From: Akkermansia muciniphila
GTDB taxonomy: Bacteria; Verrucomicrobiota; Verrucomicrobiia; Verrucomicrobiales; Akkermansiaceae
Assembly (NCBI GenBank): GCA_947624785.1
Contig: CANQLV010000002.1
Location: forward strand, 186,001-250,000
Direction: 5' to 3'
Length of the DNA: 64,000 bases
In this document: positions 9,547 through 18,257 of the stretch, in pieces
Layout: the number at the start of each line of letters is the position of its first letter
Position numbering within the stretch: the first letter of the stretch is position 1
Made by a program: the position numbers and the translations under genes
Notes under the pieces: generated by a model
Told to the model about the DNA's origin: nothing
The model's input: the letters and a program-made list of their open reading frames with translations, nothing else
Databases searched by the model: none

Positions 9547-10388
9547 GATGCTGAAGAAGGTGAATCGTTGGGGGCAGGCTGGACTTTCCGCGGGCGCCTG
9601 CCCATGAAAAAGCGGATCAGCCCCAGCGGGGCAATGCTCAACAGCAGGGCCGCCAGCCGTATCTTCATGCCGGGGAAGACACGTGCGCGCCCGCGGGACA
9701 GGGCGCGGAGGCTGTCTTTCACGACGGTTGCAACGGACGTGTCAAAGGCGTTGCGGCCCGGCATCATGTTTCCGGTAAAGCCGGGGCGCCGGGCCGCTTT
9801 TCCGAAGCCCGTGGAAACCGGGCCGGGGCAGACGGCCAGCACGCGGATGCCGTGTTCGAGCAGTTCCAGCCGCAGCGCTTCCGACAGGCTGGACACATAA
9901 GCCTTGGTGGCCGCGTAAACGGCAAAATCCGGAATGGGCAGGAGGGCTCCCAGGGAGCTGAGGTTGATGATGTCCCCGCCGTTCCGCTTCATGGAGGGGA
10001 TCAGCGCATGGCACAGGCGCGTGAGGCTTTCCACGTTCAGGCGCAGCAGGGCGCGGATTTTTTCCCAGCGGCCGTCCGCGAATTCTCCGTAATCCCCGGC
10101 TCCCGCATTATTGATCAGCAGGGTTCTGCCCGGAGGAAGGCTGTCCAGATGTGAAACGAGCGTGTCCAGGGAAGCTTCATCTGCCAGGTCGCATGGAAAG
10201 ACGGAGGCGCGCAGGCCGGGATGGCGTTCTTCCAGCGCGGCGGCAAGCTGGAGCAGGGCGTCCCCGTTCCGGGCAATCAGCACCAGTTCCTCCGCATGAG
10301 GGGCCAGCGTTCCGGCAAAGGCCTCCCCGAAGCCGGACGATGCGCCCGTGATGATGATCCTGTCGTACTGGAGGCGTGGGGTTTGCAT
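9543..10388 (-). CDS. Short-chain dehydrogenase/reductase (SDR)
   Basis: A 281-residue classical SDR. The cofactor motif is TGASSGFG near the N-terminus (about 15-22), followed by NNAGAGD, the catalytic serine in INLSSLG, and the YAATK pair (Tyr-x-x-x-Lys). The C-terminal 30 residues are hydrophobic then basic (LLLSIAPLGLIRFFMGRRPRK), so membrane association is likely, as in DltE/YqjQ-like SDRs. The substrate is unknown. The stop overlaps the start of the GH75-like gene (9543-9546), so the two are probably translated together. Confidence 0.9.
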   Translation of the reverse strand: MQTPRLQYDRIIITGASSGFGEAFAGTLAPHAEELVLIARNGDALLQLAAALEERHPGLRASVFPCDLADEASLDTLVSHLDSLPPGRTLLINNAGAGDYGEFADGRWEKIRALLRLNVESLTRLCHALIPSMKRNGGDIINLSSLGALLPIPDFAVYAATKAYVSSLSEALRLELLEHGIRVLAVCPGPVSTGFGKAARRPGFTGNMMPGRNAFDTSVATVVKDSLRALSRGRARVFPGMKIRLAALLLSIAPLGLIRFFMGRRPRKVQPAPNDSPSSAS

Positions 10389-10815
10389 GGTGGGTGGGAG
10401 CGGTTCGTATCATGGTCAATCCGGTGTGGAACCGCAATGAAAAAGGGGGCCGGCGAACGCAAAAAGGCGCGCCTCCTTTTCTTTCCAAAGAGAAAAGAGG
10501 GCTGGGCCAACCGTGCTGTTCCCCCACCCGGCTAATGCCTGCCTGCGCTCTTCCGGGAATGAGGGGCTCCCGGCCTTCATCGTCATTAAAAGAGAAAAAT
10601 GAATCTAGGCTTTGCTTCGAAAAGCTTTTCAGTATGAAGGTCGGGAAGATTCCCCTCCCAGGGGGAGGCTTGGCGAGCGAACCGCCTTTCATGGGAGCAT
10701 GGACCCGGTGGTTTTCATCTCCCCTCCCTCCGGACGGACGGGGCTTCCATCCGCCCCAATAAAAAACCGCCTGCCGGGTGAACGGGAGGCGGTTTGATGA
10801 AAAAGAAGGTTATTC
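10389..10815. other. Intergenic gap without a credible gene
   Basis: This stretch separates the SDR gene from the small protein at 10816. It contains a terminator (10761-10795) and short inverted or low-complexity pieces, such as a CCCTCCC/GGGGGAGG arm pair near 10650-10670. The forward frames crossing it have composition unlike the neighbouring proteins and no domain. The GC-rich, partly palindromic sequence could be a dispersed intergenic repeat, but no second copy is present here. Confidence 0.5.
10761..10795 (-). terminator. Rho-independent terminator of the small gene at 10816
   Basis: Inverted arms AAACCGCC and GGCGGTTT enclose a short loop, followed on the minus strand by a run of U residues (A-run at 10761-10766 on the plus strand). 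It lies about 20 bases after the stop of the gene at 10816-11238. Confidence 0.85.
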
Positions 10816-11238
10816 TTAGGCCTGGGGGGCTTCTTCCTGTACCTGCACCACGCGGAAAGGCACGCGGGAGGCCAGTTCGCCGTCAACCGTCAGGTCGATG
10901 GAGTAGTTGCCGGGCTTTTCAAAGCGCAGGCCCTGGAAGTTCATGATCAGGTTGCGGGTGAAGAAGGAGGCTCCTTCCGGGAAAGCGGGCACCGGGAAGT
11001 TGATCTTGATGGGCATGCGTTCCTTGTCCAGCGGCGTGCCGTCGGCGTCAACGATGCTCAGTCCCAGTTCGTGGGTGCCTTCGTCTTCAGGAGTGAGGCA
11101 GATGCGCAGGGCAACGGCGCAGACGGGGTGCACGACGGGGAACTGACGGGCGACCAGGGAGTCAAAACCGCCCTGGATGCAAAGCTTGCCCTGGTAGTCG
11201 GCGGCGAAGTCACAAAGAGTAGAAACTAAAATATCCAT
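10816..11238 (-). CDS. Conserved small protein of unknown function (DUF6941-like)
   Basis: I place the start at 11238 (MDILVSTLCDFAADYQGKL), giving 140 residues. The frame is open much further upstream, but that extension runs antisense into the ABC gene and is not coding-like. The protein has no signal peptide and appears to be a beta-sandwich (GLRFEKPGNYSIDLTVDGEL; CAVALRICLTPEDEGTHELG), resembling small proteins annotated DUF6941. The ending VPFRVVQV before an acidic tail is also typical. Function is unknown. It is a single-gene unit with its own promoter and terminator. Confidence 0.8.
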   Translation of the reverse strand: MDILVSTLCDFAADYQGKLCIQGGFDSLVARQFPVVHPVCAVALRICLTPEDEGTHELGLSIVDADGTPLDKERMPIKINFPVPAFPEGASFFTRNLIMNFQGLRFEKPGNYSIDLTVDGELASRVPFRVVQVQEEAPQA

Positions 11239-11299
11239 GTTGTGATAATGTTGATGTATTTGGCTCGCTTTCGCATGGAAAGCATGAACATTGGACAGA

Positions 11300-11326
11300 A
11301 CTATACTTCCTCCAGACCTATTGCAA
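11300..11326 (-). promoter_or_regulatory. Putative sigma-70 promoter for the small gene at 10816
   Basis: On the minus strand TTGCAA (11326-11321) and TATAGT (11305-11300) are 15 bases apart, about 60 bases upstream of the ATG at 11238. The spacing is slightly short, so confidence is moderate. Confidence 0.45.
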
Positions 11327-11376
11327 GATAAAGCTGTAGAAAATATTGTCATTTCCCCGTGAAATTCCGGTTGCGC

Positions 11377-11405
11377 TTGAGGTAGGCCGGGAATCCCTGT
11401 ACTAC
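11377..11405 (+). promoter_or_regulatory. Putative sigma-70 promoter for the FHA/ABC fusion gene
   Basis: TTGAGG (11377-11382) and TACTAC (11400-11405) are separated by 17 bases, 25 bases before the ATG at 11431. This supports that start codon. Confidence 0.45.
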
Positions 11406-11430
11406 TGGTTCCGGCAACGCGTTCCCTGGC

Positions 11431-14400
11431 ATGATCCGATGGTTTTTTGACATACCCTCCAAGCTGATTCACTGGAGGCTGAATCTGGTCAGGACGCTGG
11501 GCGCCTACGTGCCGTGGCTGCGCCGGGACGACGGTTCCATGAAGGTGCATGCCGGCACGCTGGTGGACCTGTTTGCCACTATTCTGAGCGGACGCCGCCA
11601 TTTGAGCGCGCGCGACGCTGATGCCGCGCTGGACATTCTGCGCTACACCTTCCCGGAAGTGGAGCACCGCTGGCTTTCCAACCGTTTCGAGCGTTCCATG
11701 CGGGCCAATCTGACGGTGGCGGACGTGCTGGCTTCCGCCGCCTCCGGCAGGGACGAGACGGAGCGCATGGCGATTGCTCTGGAAGTGCTCTCCCTGCTGA
11801 TCAATACGGGGGACCGCCGCATGACCGGGGAGCTGTTTGACCAGGTGACGTACGGGCTGGAGCTGCCGGGTACGGCAAACCACTTGAGGCAGCTTCTGAT
11901 GACGCCGGACGTGGAGGCGCAGGAGCCGGCGTACAGCGTCGGTTTTTCCTCCGGCATTGGTGCGGAGGTATCCCTGCCGGAGGAGGACAAGGGCATTTCC
12001 TTCCGCCTGATCCGGTGCTCGCGCCTGGTGCTGGTGGTGAATGACGGCTCCAGGCCTATTGTGGTGCGCGGCCGCCATCTGCCGCCCGGCGGGGTGATGC
12101 CGCTGACCAACGGTCAGGTGGTGCTGCTGCCGTCCGGTCCGCTGAGCTTTGAAGACTTCGCGTTCTTCCTGGATTGCAAGCGCTCCGGCAAGCAGGAAGT
12201 GTGCTATATTTCCCTGGACAACGGCGCCCTGCAAATCAGCCGGGTCCGTTCACGGGCCAGCGAGGTGCGCGTGAACATGGGGCTGGCGTGCAGGGTGGAG
12301 GTTCTGAGGCCGGAAGTGGAATTCGTAGTGGACGGGCGGCGCCTGTACCCCGGTGAGAACGTGCGCATGGCCTACTATTCCTCCTTCACGCTGGACGGGG
12401 AGGGGCCTTTCTCCATGGGGGAGGTGCAGAACTCCATGTCGGACATCGGGCGCCGCTTCCGCCTGGACCCCGGCACCCGTAAGCTGCGCGTAACCAACCT
12501 GCCGGAAAAGGCGCGCAAGGGGGACATGCTGCTGACGCCGGGTCTGGCCGCCGGAGTGGTGCTGGAGGTTTCCTTTTCCAGCGCCACCAATTCCGGCTGG
12601 CTGGAAGTGGTGGAGGCCTCCATGCCCCTGCTGCTCAACGGCAGGCCCGTGCGGGGAAGGGTTTCCCTGCGCGACGGGGACGTGGTGCACCTGAACGCCT
12701 ACCACGCCTTGCGCTGCCGTTTTTCCGCCGGGGTGCTGGATGAAGAATACCACGCCATCAGAACCCTCAGCGTGGAGGGCGTGACCAAGGAATTCATGCG
12801 TTCCGGCCGTGTGCTGGACAACATTGACCTGACCGTGAAGCGCGGAGAGATGGTCTGCATCCTGGGCCCCAGCGGGTCCGGAAAAAGCACGCTGCTCTCC
12901 ATGCTGGCCGGGCAGCTTCCGCCCACACGGGGCTGCATCCGTTACAACAACCAGCTTCTGTACAGCGCCCCGGACCTCATCCGGCCTTACATCGCCTTTA
13001 TTCCGCGGGAGGACATTCTGGACGCGGCCATGAGCGTTTCCGAGCACATCGCCCAGGCAACCATCATACGCCGTCCGCGCCTGACCCGGTCGGAGCGCGT
13101 CAGGCGCGTGAACGCCATTCTGAAATTCCTGGGGCTGACGCACATCGCCTCCCGCCGCGTGGGGGAAATGCATGCGCGCACCATTTCCGACGGGGAACGC
13201 ACGCGCCTGAACCTGGGGCTTGACCTGGCGGGCATTGCGGACGTTTTCCTGCTGGACGAACCCATCAGCGGCCTTTCCACCTCCGACGCCAAGCTGGTCA
13301 TGCAGACCATGCTGAACATGAGCCGCGACAAGATGGTGATCGCCACCATGCACCGGCCCAGCACGGCCATCCTGAACCAGTTCCAGAAGGTGCTGGTGCT
13401 GGACCACGGCGGCCAGATGGCCTACTGGGGGGACGTGCCGGGCATGATGCGCTATTTCCGCAAGGCGGCCGTGGACATGGCCATTGACGTTTCCGAGGAG
13501 GCGCGGACGGCCGGCGGCGCGGACTACGTGTTTGAAGTGCTGGAAGCCCCCCTTTCCTGGCATGACCGCCGCAGGCGGCAGCACCCCCGGCTGTGGCAGG
13601 AGCGCTTTGAAGGCTACCGGTTCCGCAATGTAATGGGGCACCACCATGAAGGTGGAGCCCCCAGAACGTTGTATGAAGGCACGCTGGAATTCCCGCCTGC
13701 CCCCCGGCGCAGCGTGATGCAGCTCTGGCGGCTTTTCCGCATCTGGGCCGTGCGCACCTTCCTGGGACGCGTGCGGAGCCGCATGGGGCTGTACACCATG
13801 TTGCTGGAAGGGCCGGTGCTGGCCCTGCTGATTTCCCTGACCCTGCGCGCCTCTTCCAGCCCGGAATACACGTTTGCCACCGCCCTTCACATACCTTCCT
13901 ATTTGTTCCTGGCTGCCATCGTGGCCATGTTCTTCGGCCTGACCGGGGCGGCCAGCGAAGTGCTCAAGGACCGCGCCCTGCTCAAGCGGGAGAGCAACGC
14001 CAAGGTGTTCGTGACCGGTTACGTGCTCGCCAAGGCGCTGGTGCTGACGGGGCTTTCCGCCGTGCAGTCCGCCCTCTTCCTGTGGGTGGGGAACGCCATT
14101 CTGGAAATCCATGAAATGTTCCTGATTTACCTGGGGACGATGACCCTGACGGCCTTCATCGGCGTAAGCCTGTCCCTGCTGGTCTCCGTCTTCGCGAAAA
14201 CGGAGCGCGCGGCGCTCAACATGGTGCCCCTGCTGCTGATTCCCCAGATACTGATGGCCGGGGCCATCGTCCACTTTGATGAAATGAACCAGTTCATCCC
14301 GTGGTCCGCCCACCGCACGGATGAACACGGGCGCCTCAAGCCGGGCCGCGTGCCGCTGGTGGCGGAATTCTGCCCCCTGCGCTACTCCTTTGAAACGATG

Positions 14401-14967
14401 GTGGTGGACCAGGCCTCCAAAAACGTCTGGGAAAGGGAGCGTGAAACCATTCAGGAGAAAGTGGACGAGCTCAAGGAGCGGCCCCAATTGGACAACAGGG
14501 AATTTGAAGAATTCAAGCTGCTCAAGATGGCGCTCCTGCACATAGCCGCCATCGGGGCGGACGATCCGGAACAGGCCAAGGCCGCGGTCCGGCGCGTACG
14601 GAGGGCGGCGGTCAACGGCTATGAGAAAAACTACAGGCAGGCGATTGCGGAACTGGAACAGCAGGGGAAGGGCAAGCCCTCCGTTAAATCCTTTTACGTC
14701 AATGACCGCATTGTGATGCTGGATGAATCCGCGGAAATCCAGCGCGTCAGCCGTGATACGCTGGACCGCCCGGAAATTTTCCTGGCGCGCCGCCAGCCCC
14801 TGCCGTGGGGCAACACGGGGAAGGCTCCGGACGATCCCGGCTACAGCGCGGACGAAGGAACGGTGCCTACCCCCTGGAAGGACTCCCTGCTGCTGTTCCT
14901 GATGGGGGCGGCCCCCCTCTTCATCACGGGGCGCGTGCTCAAGCGGCGTCTGGAGAAGGTCCGGTAG
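11431..14967 (+). CDS. FHA-like/ABC ATPase/ABC-2 permease fusion (Rv1747-like architecture)
   Basis: The 1178-residue protein starts with a helical TerB-like region (about 1-140). Two beta-rich segments follow; the second (about 385-435, LLLNGRPVRGRVSLRDGDVV) resembles an FHA domain. The ATPase comes next: Walker A G479-T487 (GPSGSGKST), an atypical signature SDGER (586-590) in place of LSGGQ, Walker B VFLLDEP and the H-loop ATMHRP. An ABC-2/ABCG-type membrane domain with about six helices (from 780 on) carries a large charged insertion (about 985-1130). The order FHA-NBD-TMD matches bacterial ABCG-like exporters such as Mycobacterium Rv1747, where FHA binds phosphothreonine. The substrate is unknown. 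Confidence 0.85.
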   Translation: MIRWFFDIPSKLIHWRLNLVRTLGAYVPWLRRDDGSMKVHAGTLVDLFATILSGRRHLSARDADAALDILRYTFPEVEHRWLSNRFERSMRANLTVADVLASAASGRDETERMAIALEVLSLLINTGDRRMTGELFDQVTYGLELPGTANHLRQLLMTPDVEAQEPAYSVGFSSGIGAEVSLPEEDKGISFRLIRCSRLVLVVNDGSRPIVVRGRHLPPGGVMPLTNGQVVLLPSGPLSFEDFAFFLDCKRSGKQEVCYISLDNGALQISRVRSRASEVRVNMGLACRVEVLRPEVEFVVDGRRLYPGENVRMAYYSSFTLDGEGPFSMGEVQNSMSDIGRRFRLDPGTRKLRVTNLPEKARKGDMLLTPGLAAGVVLEVSFSSATNSGWLEVVEASMPLLLNGRPVRGRVSLRDGDVVHLNAYHALRCRFSAGVLDEEYHAIRTLSVEGVTKEFMRSGRVLDNIDLTVKRGEMVCILGPSGSGKSTLLSMLAGQLPPTRGCIRYNNQLLYSAPDLIRPYIAFIPREDILDAAMSVSEHIAQATIIRRPRLTRSERVRRVNAILKFLGLTHIASRRVGEMHARTISDGERTRLNLGLDLAGIADVFLLDEPISGLSTSDAKLVMQTMLNMSRDKMVIATMHRPSTAILNQFQKVLVLDHGGQMAYWGDVPGMMRYFRKAAVDMAIDVSEEARTAGGADYVFEVLEAPLSWHDRRRRQHPRLWQERFEGYRFRNVMGHHHEGGAPRTLYEGTLEFPPAPRRSVMQLWRLFRIWAVRTFLGRVRSRMGLYTMLLEGPVLALLISLTLRASSSPEYTFATALHIPSYLFLAAIVAMFFGLTGAASEVLKDRALLKRESNAKVFVTGYVLAKALVLTGLSAVQSALFLWVGNAILEIHEMFLIYLGTMTLTAFIGVSLSLLVSVFAKTERAALNMVPLLLIPQILMAGAIVHFDEMNQFIPWSAHRTDEHGRLKPGRVPLVAEFCPLRYSFETMVVDQASKNVWERERETIQEKVDELKERPQLDNREFEEFKLLKMALLHIAAIGADDPEQAKAAVRRVRRAAVNGYEKNYRQAIAELEQQGKGKPSVKSFYVNDRIVMLDESAEIQRVSRDTLDRPEIFLARRQPLPWGNTGKAPDDPGYSADEGTVPTPWKDSLLLFLMGAAPLFITGRVLKRRLEKVR

Positions 14968-15045
14968 CAAGTTGCGGCTGCCGGAGAAGGAGCTCCGTGC
15001 CGTGGCTTGCAGAATTGAAGGGGGAATCTTTTGGGAGGATTTTTG

Positions 15046-15073
15046 TTGACGGTAGCTATAGCATTGTTAAACT
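15046..15073 (+). promoter_or_regulatory. Putative sigma-70 promoter of lipoprotein gene
   Basis: TTGACG (15046-15051) and TAAACT (15068-15073) are 16 bases apart, 19 bases before the ATG at 15093. It has the same TTGACG -35 as the lipoprotein genes at 16443 and 19978. Confidence 0.55.
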
Positions 15074-15092
15074 CTGCCCAATACTTCTTTTT

Positions 15093-15617
15093 ATGGAAAC
15101 CAAACATCTTTTCTTTTCCAGTGTTTCTGTTCTTGGCGCTGCTCTCTCCCTGGCGTTGTCCGGTTGTGGAGGTGGAGGCGATTCCGAAACCATGGTAACG
15201 CTGCCTTCCGATCTTGATATTGCTTTTTCTTTGACGGGAACGCGTGACCTGGTTTTCAAGGTGAACGATTTTTCCAACAATTTTTTCTGTGTTATTTATG
15301 ATAACGGATGGCGGGAAGACTCAGGTACCGGCGATAGCGACACTGCCGCGAACCTGACTAGCCAGTATCAGGTGTACGGGTATAATTCCGATGCAAAAAC
15401 CATCAAGAGCCTCACCCTGATCTGGAAGGAAGTCATTCCGAATACCATTTACAATTACAAGAACAACCTTACGATGACCGAGATTACTCTGCCGTCCGCC
15501 GGTCAAAGCCAGGGTGTTGTAGGTCCGTGGAACGGGTCCATGTACAACTGGGCCGCAGATGATGGCAATATGTCTGCCGTGAGCGGTGCTTCCGGCGTTG
15601 TGACTTATGCCAACTGA
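15093..15617 (+). CDS. Small secreted lipoprotein (Cys-Gly-Gly-Gly type)
   Basis: The start at 15093 (METKHLFFSS) follows a good promoter and gives 174 residues. The signal peptide ends in the lipobox LSGC, with the lipidated Cys followed by GGGG. The mature part is beta-rich and polar, with no catalytic motif. Its length, N-terminus and Ser/Thr/Asn-rich style resemble the lipoproteins at 15856-16443, 19373-19978 and 36543-37004, so these may form a divergent family. It is probably outer-membrane attached; function is unknown. Confidence 0.8.
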   Translation: METKHLFFSSVSVLGAALSLALSGCGGGGDSETMVTLPSDLDIAFSLTGTRDLVFKVNDFSNNFFCVIYDNGWREDSGTGDSDTAANLTSQYQVYGYNSDAKTIKSLTLIWKEVIPNTIYNYKNNLTMTEITLPSAGQSQGVVGPWNGSMYNWAADDGNMSAVSGASGVVTYAN

Positions 15618-15660
15618 GTAAATTGGTAATAACCTGCCTGTAACGTAGGCAGTGATGATG

Positions 15661-15693
15661 GCGGGAACGTTCATGGAATGTTCCCGCTTTTTT
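15661..15693 (+). terminator. Rho-independent terminator after lipoprotein gene
   Basis: Arms GCGGGAAC and GTTCCCGC with a short loop are followed by six T residues, 44 bases after the stop of the lipoprotein at 15093-15617. Confidence 0.9.
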
Positions 15694-15781
15694 ATCCCGG
15701 GAGTCTCCGGTTGGGAGGGTGGCGGTGTTCCCCGCCAAGAGAATGGAGGATGGAAGGAAAACCTGTTTCCGGTTGGGAAAG

Positions 15782-15815
15782 AAAAAGCACTGTCCGAATG
15801 TGTCCGGAACAGTGC
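15782..15815 (-). terminator. Rho-independent terminator of lipoprotein gene (minus strand)
   Basis: Arms GCACTGT (15787-15793) and ACAGTGC (15809-15815) are followed on the minus strand by U residues (A-run 15782-15786). It lies about 40 bases after the stop of the gene at 15856-16443. Confidence 0.8.
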
Positions 15816-15855
15816 CTTTCAGGGGTGTTAAACTATTGGAATGGGATTTCTTTTC

Positions 15856-16443
15856 CTAGTTGGAAGAAACGGAATTAGAGTCGCTGATCGTGATTGTGGA
15901 GGGAGCCACGGCGGCATTGTTGGCAAAGGGATTGGCCTGAGCAGCATTTCCGAATTCCTGGGCTGCCTGGGGAATATTGATGATGCAGTTTCCTTCCGCA
16001 TGCGTTCCCTTGTTGCCGTATTTCAATTCGTTCCAGGTCAGATGAATGTTATAGGAGTTTTGAACAAGGCCTCCATTACCCAAAAGGTCCGTGCGTTTTT
16101 TGACCGTGTAATAGATTTTCAAGGATGCGGTGTCCGTTCCCGTTTTCTGGTAGACATAGGATGTATAACCGCCGTTGCTGATGCTGCCCGTGGAGCTTGT
16201 CAGAGTGCCTGTCATCACGGAGGCGGGAGTCATCACAAAACCGCCGACACCAGTTTCCGCAAGCGCAGTCTGGGCCGCGTTAGACAGGTTGCCTGTTTGA
16301 ATGATGACGTTGTAGACTTTGCCGACCAGGGATTCTCCGGTCTCTCCGTTGCCGCTGCTGCTGCCGCCGCAGGAGGAAAGCCCTGCGCCGATAAGCATGG
16401 AAAAGACGGAAGCGCGGAAAATGGGAAAAGATTTGGGTTCCAT
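15856..16443 (-). CDS. Small secreted lipoprotein (Cys-Gly-Gly type)
   Basis: A 195-residue protein with the signal sequence MEPKSFPIFRASVFSMLIG and lipobox LSSC followed by GGSSSG. The mature region is rich in Thr, Ser, Asn and Gly and looks beta-stranded (SYVYQKTGTDTASLKIYYTV). No enzyme motif is seen. It has its own promoter (16463-16490) and terminator. It lies just downstream of, and in the same direction as, the exporter operon 16520-19978, whose first gene is a similar lipoprotein. Confidence 0.8.
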   Translation of the reverse strand: MEPKSFPIFRASVFSMLIGAGLSSCGGSSSGNGETGESLVGKVYNVIIQTGNLSNAAQTALAETGVGGFVMTPASVMTGTLTSSTGSISNGGYTSYVYQKTGTDTASLKIYYTVKKRTDLLGNGGLVQNSYNIHLTWNELKYGNKGTHAEGNCIINIPQAAQEFGNAAQANPFANNAAVAPSTITISDSNSVSSN

Positions 16444-16462
16444 AGAAGAATGATTATGACAG

Positions 16463-16490
16463 ATGCTAGCAGACTCCCTGCGTGCGTCAA
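16463..16490 (-). promoter_or_regulatory. Putative sigma-70 promoter of lipoprotein gene
   Basis: On the minus strand TTGACG (16490-16485) and TAGCAT (16468-16463) are 16 bases apart, 20 bases upstream of the ATG at 16443. Confidence 0.6.
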
Positions 16491-16519
16491 CAGAAAACCT
16501 CCCCTCCGGTGGTTTTTTA

Positions 16520-17662
16520 CTATTTAAGCACCTTGCCGATTTGCCTGTTGGCGGAAATAATGATGGGAATGGAGGAGACCAGTACGCAAATGAAGAGGGA
16601 GATGCCCAGAAGAGTGAGGTCGGGCATGATGTCCTGGAGGGAAAGGGAGGTGTTCTGAAGTTTGAAGAATTCCCCCAGCACGATCTTCTGCGTTTTCATG
16701 AAGCAAAACACGGCTGCAATGAACGCTCCGCCCACCAGGAAGACGTTTTCCATAATGAAGTTGAGGACCAGGAACACCGGACGAACGCCGAAGCTCTTCA
16801 TCAGGGTGTAAACGTATTCGTTCTGCTGGAATTCCATGGAGGCCAGGGCCGTGAGCAGAATGCCCACAATCACGGCGATGCCGATGGAGAAGGCGGCGCG
16901 GCATTCCGCCTGGTTGCCCATCAGGATATCCAGCCTGCGCAGGATGGGGGCAGTGCTGCGGATGGAGGTAAAGCGCTGGTCCAGGCGTACCAGGTTGGCC
17001 AGGGTGTTTTCAATGCCGGAAATCAGGGCGGAAGTCATTTCAGCGGCCTGGATGATGTAAATGGTGGTTCCGCTGCCGCTCCGCAGCCCCTGGGAGGAAA
17101 ATGTTCCGGCCGGAACGAGGATGAGGCCTTGCGGGAAGACTTTCCCCAAAACATGGTGTTCCGGCAGATGGCAGGCGTGGATGGGAAAGGAGAACTGGTT
17201 CATTTGGACGGTGCGGGGCCCCTCCTGTTCCAGTTCCTGCTTGAGCCCGAAAAGCAGGAGTCTGGGATGGCGGTCAATGGGCAGTTCCTTCAACTGGTCA
17301 TACGCGGCAATGCCGTACTCTACAATTTGGTAATTCCCCTTTCCCTGCGTGGCGGAGGCAACCTGTTTCAATGCCAGCACGTTGCAGGGATGAAGGCTGG
17401 GGAGATGCTGCTGAATGAGGGTTTCCAAAGGCGGTTTTCCGTCCGGATTAACATCATAGGCGATAATGAGGTCACCCCCGCTTTGCCTGATTTCATCCTG
17501 AAGCAGTTTGGTGGAAAGCACGTAGTTGGCCAGAAAGGACAGAGCGCACAGGGAAAGGAAAAAAGAAACCAGAACGCGGGAAAGCGGGCTGGCCGGCCGT
17601 TCCTTCCAGCGGTGCAGCGTATCCTTAAAGAGATACAGGAGCGTTAAAATCAATGATTTCAT
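16520..17662 (-). CDS. FtsX/MacB-like ABC exporter permease
   Basis: The 380-residue membrane protein has one N-terminal helix (about 25-50), a large periplasmic domain (about 55-250) and three C-terminal helices (about 260-375), the topology of MacB/FtsX-type permeases. The C-terminal segment with FSIGIAVIVGILLTALASME is the usual first helix of the FtsX domain. Such permeases move or extract substrates at the outer face of the inner membrane rather than import them. The gene start overlaps the end of the ATPase gene (17625-17662). With the adaptor and lipoprotein upstream it forms one operon. Confidence 0.85.
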   Translation of the reverse strand: MKSLILTLLYLFKDTLHRWKERPASPLSRVLVSFFLSLCALSFLANYVLSTKLLQDEIRQSGGDLIIAYDVNPDGKPPLETLIQQHLPSLHPCNVLALKQVASATQGKGNYQIVEYGIAAYDQLKELPIDRHPRLLLFGLKQELEQEGPRTVQMNQFSFPIHACHLPEHHVLGKVFPQGLILVPAGTFSSQGLRSGSGTTIYIIQAAEMTSALISGIENTLANLVRLDQRFTSIRSTAPILRRLDILMGNQAECRAAFSIGIAVIVGILLTALASMEFQQNEYVYTLMKSFGVRPVFLVLNFIMENVFLVGGAFIAAVFCFMKTQKIVLGEFFKLQNTSLSLQDIMPDLTLLGISLFICVLVSSIPIIISANRQIGKVLK

Positions 17663-18257
17663 GGGCTATATCCAGCAGCCGGGAATCGTGCGTGCTGACA
17701 ATGCAGATTTTATCAGCCGTTTGGGTGGCGATGAGGTCCTTGATAATGCCTGTGTTGGTGTCGTCAAGTCCTGAGGTGGGTTCGTCCAGTAGAAGGATGG
17801 AGGAGTTTTTCATCAAGGTTCTGGCAAGGGCCGCGCGCTGGGCCTGTCCTCCGGAAAGGGTTCCTGCCTTTTTGTGGCGCAGGCTGTCCAGGCCGAGCTG
17901 TTCGATGAGCCGGGAGGCCCGGTCCTTCCATTCTTTTTTGGGAAGCATGGCCATTTCAGCACACAGTTGGAGATTGCGCTCCACGCTGGCGAGGGGCAGC
18001 AGATTGATTCCCTGGAACATGTAACTGACTTCCTTCCTGCGGTATTTCGTGTTGGAAAGGGGAACGCCGTGGGGGGTGGCGATGTGGCCCGAACGGATGC
18101 GGAGATAGCCGGCCAGGATTTTGAGCAGCGTGGTTTTCCCGCAGCCGGAATATCCTTTCAGGATAGTGATGCCGGAACGGAAGGTGCGCGAATAATTGTC
18201 AAAAATCAGGCTTCCCTTCGTGTAACCGAAACAGACAGCCTCACAAACGAGTTTCAT
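17625..18257 (-). CDS. ABC exporter ATPase (MacB/LolD type)
   Basis: A 210-residue nucleotide-binding subunit with Walker A GYSGCGKTT, signature LSGGQAQRAALAR, Walker B ILLLDEPTSGLDD and H-loop VSTHDSRLL. Its size matches the small LolD-like ATPases that partner FtsX-type permeases. The start overlaps the end of the adaptor gene by four bases (18254-18257), and its end overlaps the permease gene, so all three are translationally linked. Confidence 0.92.
   Translation of the reverse strand: MKLVCEAVCFGYTKGSLIFDNYSRTFRSGITILKGYSGCGKTTLLKILAGYLRIRSGHIATPHGVPLSNTKYRRKEVSYMFQGINLLPLASVERNLQLCAEMAMLPKKEWKDRASRLIEQLGLDSLRHKKAGTLSGGQAQRAALARTLMKNSSILLLDEPTSGLDDTNTGIIKDLIATQTADKICIVSTHDSRLLDIAHEIIDFNAPVSL

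Noticed and set aside
10376..10762. Forward frame of 128 residues in the gap after the SDR gene
   Set aside because: Composition is unlike neighbours, no domain, and it spans inverted-repeat sequence.
12250..14970. Long antisense frames (12250-14970, 45510-48347, 33961-35433, 58103-59893)
   Set aside because: These lie opposite clearly coding genes (ABC fusion, TonB receptor, DsbD, Dxs), are His/Gln/Gly/Arg-rich and arise from GC-rich codon bias.
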